Source of the DNA: Candidatus Heimdallarchaeota archaeon
GTDB taxonomy: Archaea; Asgardarchaeota; Heimdallarchaeia; Hodarchaeales; LC-3
Direction of reading: 5' to 3'
NCBI GenBank assembly: GCA_027364495.1
Contig: DAHXPE010000202.1
Span: 1 to 8,735, forward strand
Length of the DNA: 8,735 nucleotides
Shown here: piece after piece, positions 5,415 through 8,735 of the stretch
Layout: the number at the start of each line of letters is the position of its first letter
Position numbering within the stretch: the first letter of the stretch is position 1
Translations under genes and position numbers: made by a program
The notes under the pieces: model-generated
Databases searched by the model: none
What the model saw: only the letters and a program-made list of their open reading frames with translations
Told to the model about the DNA's origin: nothing

Positions 5415-6872
5415 TTGACAAGCCCATTACGAAGTAGAGATTTCAATAACTTTCTCCAATTTATCTACGAACATCTGATAAGTGTTATAGTTCTAGCTTC
5501 TATCATTCTCTACCTTCTTTGGAATCTAACAAGATTCATTTTTAAGTTAGTTTTGACAGAAAGTCAACAAAATGTAGCTTATGCCTTACAAGAATTTCTT
5601 AATAGCGTCTTAATAACTTTAATAATTGTTTTTTTTGTTATTAGTATCCAGCGCCGAGAATTTTCTTATTTTGAGCATATGTCTCTTATTAGTAATGGTA
5701 TTATTAAAACAACCAGCTATCCATATAGAATTATTTATGCTAATCAACAATTACTTGATCTCTTAAATTATTCTGAAGAAATAATATTTAATATGAATTT
5801 AATATCTCTATGCCATCCGAATGATCAATTAAAGATTGAGAGTTTCATAAAAAATCAAGCCATACCATCTATAAAAAACATTGAATTAGAACTACTTACA
5901 TCAGATGGAAAAACAAATCCTGTATTATTATCCATTTCACGAATGTTTTCTATGTTTACAAAAAAAGAAAAGGGTCTTTTTATTGTAGTGAATGATATTA
6001 AAAACCTTCGAGAAGCTCAAAAACAAGTTGAACATTTAATGCAAGTAGAAAAAGACTCATTTCTAAATAATTTTGTTCAAAAGGTTGGTCATGAGATTAA
6101 TAATCCATTATCATTCATGATGTATGATTCAGAACGACTAATTGAATATGTCAGTAAAATGATTGGGATGTTAAAAATTTATGATGAAGTTGAAAAGAAA
6201 ATAAAAATGAGCTCTGAAAATCCAGAAATAGTCAATAACATGGTTAGAATTGAACAAATGAAACGTGAAATGAATTATGAATCTGCTGTTTCTGATTTAG
6301 AAGAAATTTTGACTGCAACCAAGGAGGGCATCAATAGAATTGCTAAAGTTGTAAAAGAGGTAAGGACATATCCATTCCAGGGATCTGAAAAATATAGACA
6401 ATCATTAAATAACATTTTAAAACTAACGATTGACCTAATAAAAGGTTATTATCTAAAAGATAAGCCAGATATTTTAATTCAATCAGATCTGGATATAAAC
6501 TTACCTCAAATACCTTTGAAAGCAGGCGAAATAGCTCAAATATTACTCAATATGTTAATAAATTCCATTCAAGCAATAGAGGAAATAAGAGATTCTGGGA
6601 AAATAATAATTAAAACAAAATTACTTAAAAGTACTCAATTAGTTATGGATGAGAATCCTCTAATAGAATTATCAATCGAGGATAATGGAATTGGCATTAA
6701 AAATATTGATTTACCAAAAATATTTGATCCTTATTTTACAACTAAAAAAGATGGAACAGGACTTGGTTTAAGTAACGTAAAGAAAGTAATTGAAGACCAT
6801 AATGGTACAATTGATATTAAATCAGAATATCTGAAAGGAACAATAATAATTATTACCTTACCAGCATATTAA
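5415..6872 (+). CDS. membrane PAS-domain sensor histidine kinase
   Basis: A 485-aa kinase. Two hydrophobic helices (about 20-46 and 63-78) with a short loop anchor it; there is almost no extracytoplasmic domain, so sensing is probably by the membrane part or the PAS domain (about 92-195, with IIYANQQLLDLL and ending in DIKNLREAQK). A coiled coil leads to the HisKA helix, where H226 in VGHEINNPL is the phosphoacceptor. A long helical hairpin (235-320) follows. The HATPase domain is complete: N box LLNMLINSIQAIEE (N379, N383), G1 box DNGIGI (D423), F box IFDPYFTTK, and G2 box GTGLGLS (447-453). It lacks a receiver. The start is TTG 5415; an in-frame stop lies two codons upstream and the first internal ATG would remove both TM helices. 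It converges on the RHH-receiver gene, the likely phosphotransfer partner. Confidence 0.93.
   Translation: MTSPLRSRDFNNFLQFIYEHLISVIVLASIILYLLWNLTRFIFKLVLTESQQNVAYALQEFLNSVLITLIIVFFVISIQRREFSYFEHMSLISNGIIKTTSYPYRIIYANQQLLDLLNYSEEIIFNMNLISLCHPNDQLKIESFIKNQAIPSIKNIELELLTSDGKTNPVLLSISRMFSMFTKKEKGLFIVVNDIKNLREAQKQVEHLMQVEKDSFLNNFVQKVGHEINNPLSFMMYDSERLIEYVSKMIGMLKIYDEVEKKIKMSSENPEIVNNMVRIEQMKREMNYESAVSDLEEILTATKEGINRIAKVVKEVRTYPFQGSEKYRQSLNNILKLTIDLIKGYYLKDKPDILIQSDLDINLPQIPLKAGEIAQILLNMLINSIQAIEEIRDSGKIIIKTKLLKSTQLVMDENPLIELSIEDNGIGIKNIDLPKIFDPYFTTKKDGTGLGLSNVKKVIEDHNGTIDIKSEYLKGTIIIITLPAY
6146..6165 (+). repeat. 20-bp exact direct repeat, copy 1 (inside the kinase gene)
   Basis: These 20 bases, within the codons for YVSKMI of the kinase (residues 245-250), recur exactly at 8716-8735, the last bases of the window. 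The flank before the repeat differs, and nothing follows the second copy. Confidence 0.6.
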
Positions 6873-6909
6873 TAGAGAATGCTGAATAATTACCTTTTAA
6901 AAAGATTTA

Positions 6910-6915
6910 TTTTTT
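6910..6915 (+). terminator. oligo-T terminator of the kinase gene
   Basis: A T6 run (within ATTTATTTTTTC) lies about 38 nt after the kinase stop in the 93-bp convergent gap. It has no stable GC hairpin, as expected for archaeal termination. Confidence 0.4.
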
Positions 6916-6944
6916 CATTCAAAGTAATATAATTATAAAATAGG

Positions 6945-6950
6945 AAAAAA
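6945..6950 (-). terminator. oligo-T terminator of the RHH-receiver gene
   Basis: On the minus strand this A6 reads as T6, flanked by further T-rich sequence, 15 nt after the stop at 6966. It pairs with the opposing T6 at 6910-6915 to insulate the convergent genes. Confidence 0.4.
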
Positions 6951-6965
6951 GAATAAATATTTATA

Positions 6966-8603
6966 TTACTGATTGGGATTTCGTTTTTTCAATATTTCCT
7001 GTTTGATAATGTCTCTTAACACTTGTGCTTCGGGAGGTTTTTCGATAAAGAAATGAATGCGTGCTTTATTAATTGCATCTCTAGCAATTTCAAGCTCTGA
7101 ATAACCGGTAATAAGAATTCTGATAATAGAAGGATCATATAAACGAACTTTTTCTAATAATTCAACCCCTTTCATACCTGGCATATTATGATCTGAAAGG
7201 ACTAAATCAAAAGGTCCTTCTTTTTCTAATTTTTCTAGTGCTTCTTCTCCAGATTCAGCAGTAACAATTGAATAGGATAGTTCTTCTTCCCTTTCCAAAG
7301 TTTTTGCTAAACTTTGTAAAATTCTTTTTTCATCATCAACAATAAGGATGGAAGTAGCTGTTCTATTGATAATATATTCATTTCTATAATGTCCTTCCTC
7401 TACTGAACGTTTAAGAGATACATTATAGCCACTATTCAGTAAATAACCAGAAATTATTTCTAATAATGAATTACCACTTAATAGAGGATTTTGAATGGTT
7501 AATAATGCTCCATCTCTCTTCAAGGATAGTTCAGTTTTACCAAAACCAAAGTAATCATTGAAAATAATTTTCAAATTCGTAAGTGCTGTATCTAGAACAA
7601 AATTTTCAGTTGTTTTTTCAATAGCTGGTAAATGGATATCATGTATTTTTTTACCGATTTCTCTCAGTAGTTCATTTAATTTTTCAGTGTTGGAAATATT
7701 AACAGCATCAAAAAAGTCAACCAGAAATTCCTGTGGAAGGTAACTAAATCGCCTATTGCCAGTTGTGAATAAACCCTGTTCCCATCTAGGAATTTCAAGT
7801 AATGATGCAACATTTATAATGTCTTTTATAATTTCTTTTTCAGATTTTGCAGTATCTTCAGTAAAACCTTCCAATTTCGCACGTAAATCTTTATACATAC
7901 CTATTCTTGAATCAACATCAAGAACCTCTTCTTCTAACTCTTTCAAATCTTGTTTAATAGAATCAGATTCGGCATTTTCTTCTGAAGACGCTCCATCTTC
8001 AGTTTGCCATTCAAGGAGAATTCTATCATTTACGATTCTATAATGAATATTAAAACCCAGAAAATCTAAAATTCCCTGGATTTGCCCAGCAATTCGCTCA
8101 GGAAACTTATGAAGAAAATTAGGATGGATAACAACTTTTTTTTCTGGTTCAGATGAGGCTAACACATAAAAAGATCTGAATGTATCAGAAACTTGTTGAA
8201 TAATCTCCACTAGTGAAGCGAAATTTTTTGAGTAATTTTGTGCCAATTTAGACATGGTTTTTTGAATTTCAAGGTCCTGAAGAACCCAATTTCGCTGTTT
8301 TTTGACAAATTCATTAAGACTGGCATTATCGAGAAGAACTTCTAATAGTTCATCGATTGTCTGGCTCCGGACTAGGATAAAGCCACTAAATGAAGACAAG
8401 GCATCAAATAATTCTGACTTTCTTCGTAAGTCTCTTATCTCTTCCTCTGACTCTACGATATCAGTTTCGACTTCCATTTCTTCAAGAATTTCGATTCCAC
8501 GTTCAATGACTTCATTCATTGTTCCATATCGTCTAGTTAAATTATCAAGCTTTTTCCTGTGCAAAGGACTAATTACAGTCTGAATTCTGCTAGTTCGTTT
8601 CAA
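6966..8603 (-). CDS. RHH DNA-binding, sensor-like middle and C-terminal receiver fusion (response regulator)
   Basis: A 545-aa soluble protein. Residues 5-44 form a ribbon-helix-helix: strand RIQTVIS (6-12), helix PLHRKKLDNLTRRYG, turn TMN, helix EVIERGIEILEEME, as in CopG/Arc/MetJ DNA-binding proteins. Residues 45-410 are helical and unrecognised; two stretches (157-190 and 368-398) share a pattern ending G(F/Y)N(I/V), and an acidic coiled coil (about 205-260) separates them. The second resembles V4R ligand-binding domains only vaguely. Residues 417-540 are a full receiver: D423/D424 acidic pocket, D471 phosphoacceptor in LSDHNMPG, T499 and K522. The likely donor is the kinase encoded at 5415-6872. 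The start is TTG 8603, immediately before KRTSRIQ; no ATG exists upstream before the stop at 8628. The order is unusual, since most DNA-binding response regulators have the receiver first. Confidence 0.88.
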   Translation of the reverse strand: MKRTSRIQTVISPLHRKKLDNLTRRYGTMNEVIERGIEILEEMEVETDIVESEEEIRDLRRKSELFDALSSFSGFILVRSQTIDELLEVLLDNASLNEFVKKQRNWVLQDLEIQKTMSKLAQNYSKNFASLVEIIQQVSDTFRSFYVLASSEPEKKVVIHPNFLHKFPERIAGQIQGILDFLGFNIHYRIVNDRILLEWQTEDGASSEENAESDSIKQDLKELEEEVLDVDSRIGMYKDLRAKLEGFTEDTAKSEKEIIKDIINVASLLEIPRWEQGLFTTGNRRFSYLPQEFLVDFFDAVNISNTEKLNELLREIGKKIHDIHLPAIEKTTENFVLDTALTNLKIIFNDYFGFGKTELSLKRDGALLTIQNPLLSGNSLLEIISGYLLNSGYNVSLKRSVEEGHYRNEYIINRTATSILIVDDEKRILQSLAKTLEREEELSYSIVTAESGEEALEKLEKEGPFDLVLSDHNMPGMKGVELLEKVRLYDPSIIRILITGYSELEIARDAINKARIHFFIEKPPEAQVLRDIIKQEILKKRNPNQ

Positions 8604-8621
8604 AATGGTTGAATCCTGAAA

Positions 8622-8632
8622 TTTTAATTAAC
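8622..8632 (-). promoter_or_regulatory. TATA-like box of the RHH-receiver gene
   Basis: The minus strand here reads as an A/T box (GTTAATTAAAA) centred about 24 nt before TTG 8603. A weak AGGA lies between, so either a leaderless start here or a leadered transcript from the A/T palindrome further upstream is possible. Confidence 0.3.
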
Positions 8633-8675
8633 ATTACAGATTTGTTTTGGTTAATGTTTCAACGATAAAGTTGTA

Positions 8676-8696
8676 ATTTAAATAATTTATTTAAAT
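8676..8696. promoter_or_regulatory. 21-bp A/T palindrome, candidate operator or distal promoter
   Basis: Ten bases are perfectly mirrored around a central T at 8686. Each arm holds an ATTTAAAT octamer (8676-8683 and 8689-8696) that is itself palindromic, so two small palindromes sit 13 bp apart. RHH dimers often bind tandem short palindromes cooperatively, so autoregulation by the adjacent RHH protein is possible. Pure A/T composition makes chance symmetry more likely, and it could simply be a TATA region. Confidence 0.35.
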
Positions 8697-8715
8697 CTAG
8701 CATTTTGAATTATTC

Positions 8716-8735
8716 ATATGTCAGTAAAATGATTG
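8716..8735 (+). repeat. 20-bp exact direct repeat, copy 2 (window end)
   Basis: An exact match to 6146-6165 that ends precisely with the window. In the kinase frame it is open, but a stop lies about 11 codons upstream (8681-8683) and no protein similarity continues leftward. It may be an assembly-graph edge (a shared k-mer at a contig end) or the start of a related sequence beyond the window. Confidence 0.6.

Noticed and set aside
7558..8583. Several + strand open frames (61-95 codons) opposite the RHH-receiver gene
   Set aside because: They are Ser/Phe-rich shadows produced by the Glu/Lys/Asp codons of the real gene on the other strand, with no initiation signals of their own.
1..8735. tRNA, rRNA or insertion-sequence remnants
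   Set aside because: No tRNA-like arms, conserved rRNA blocks, transposase motifs or terminal inverted repeats with target duplications were seen on reading both strands.

Overview
The window is about 8.7 kb of AT-rich DNA (roughly 30% GC by eye) that looks archaeal. Several start codons have a TATA-like A/T box about 22-29 nt upstream, which fits leaderless archaeal transcripts. Starts are often TTG or GTG, and oligo-T runs follow several stop codons. The gene mix would fit a gene-rich archaeon carrying bacterial-type genes, such as an Asgard lineage: NAD+-dependent DNA ligase, Tag glycosylase, a membrane histidine kinase, and a ribbon-helix-helix protein fused to a receiver. This placement is inference; there is no rRNA or other marker gene.

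Layout. 1-398 is non-coding and very AT-rich. 399-998 (+) is a class I SAM-dependent methyltransferase. It converges, with a 5-bp gap, on 1004-3070 (-), an NAD+-dependent DNA ligase with all its domains but three changed active-site residues. Divergent from ligA is tag (3211-3789, +), a 3-methyladenine DNA glycosylase I. Tag opens base-excision repair and a ligase closes it, so the shared intergenic region may serve a small DNA-repair module. 3817-3972 (-) is a likely 51-aa small protein preceded by a region with several inverted repeats. 4212-4763 and 4760-5212 (-) are two translationally coupled genes (ATGA overlap). The downstream product has the fold pattern of glycine-cleavage H protein but lacks the lipoyl lysine; the upstream product is unrecognised.

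5213-5414 is a divergent intergenic region with a perfect 20-bp palindrome. 5415-6872 (+) is a two-TM, PAS-containing histidine kinase. It converges on 6966-8603 (-), a 545-aa protein with an N-terminal ribbon-helix-helix DNA-binding domain, an uncharacterised middle region with a possible internal repeat, and a C-terminal phospho-receiver. Kinase and receiver protein plausibly form a phosphorelay in which the response regulator binds DNA directly, an unusual order (DNA-binding domain first, receiver last). The palindrome between the kinase and the H-like operon, and an AT palindrome upstream of the regulator, are candidate operators.

The last 20 bases of the window are an exact copy of a stretch inside the kinase gene, which may be an assembly edge effect.
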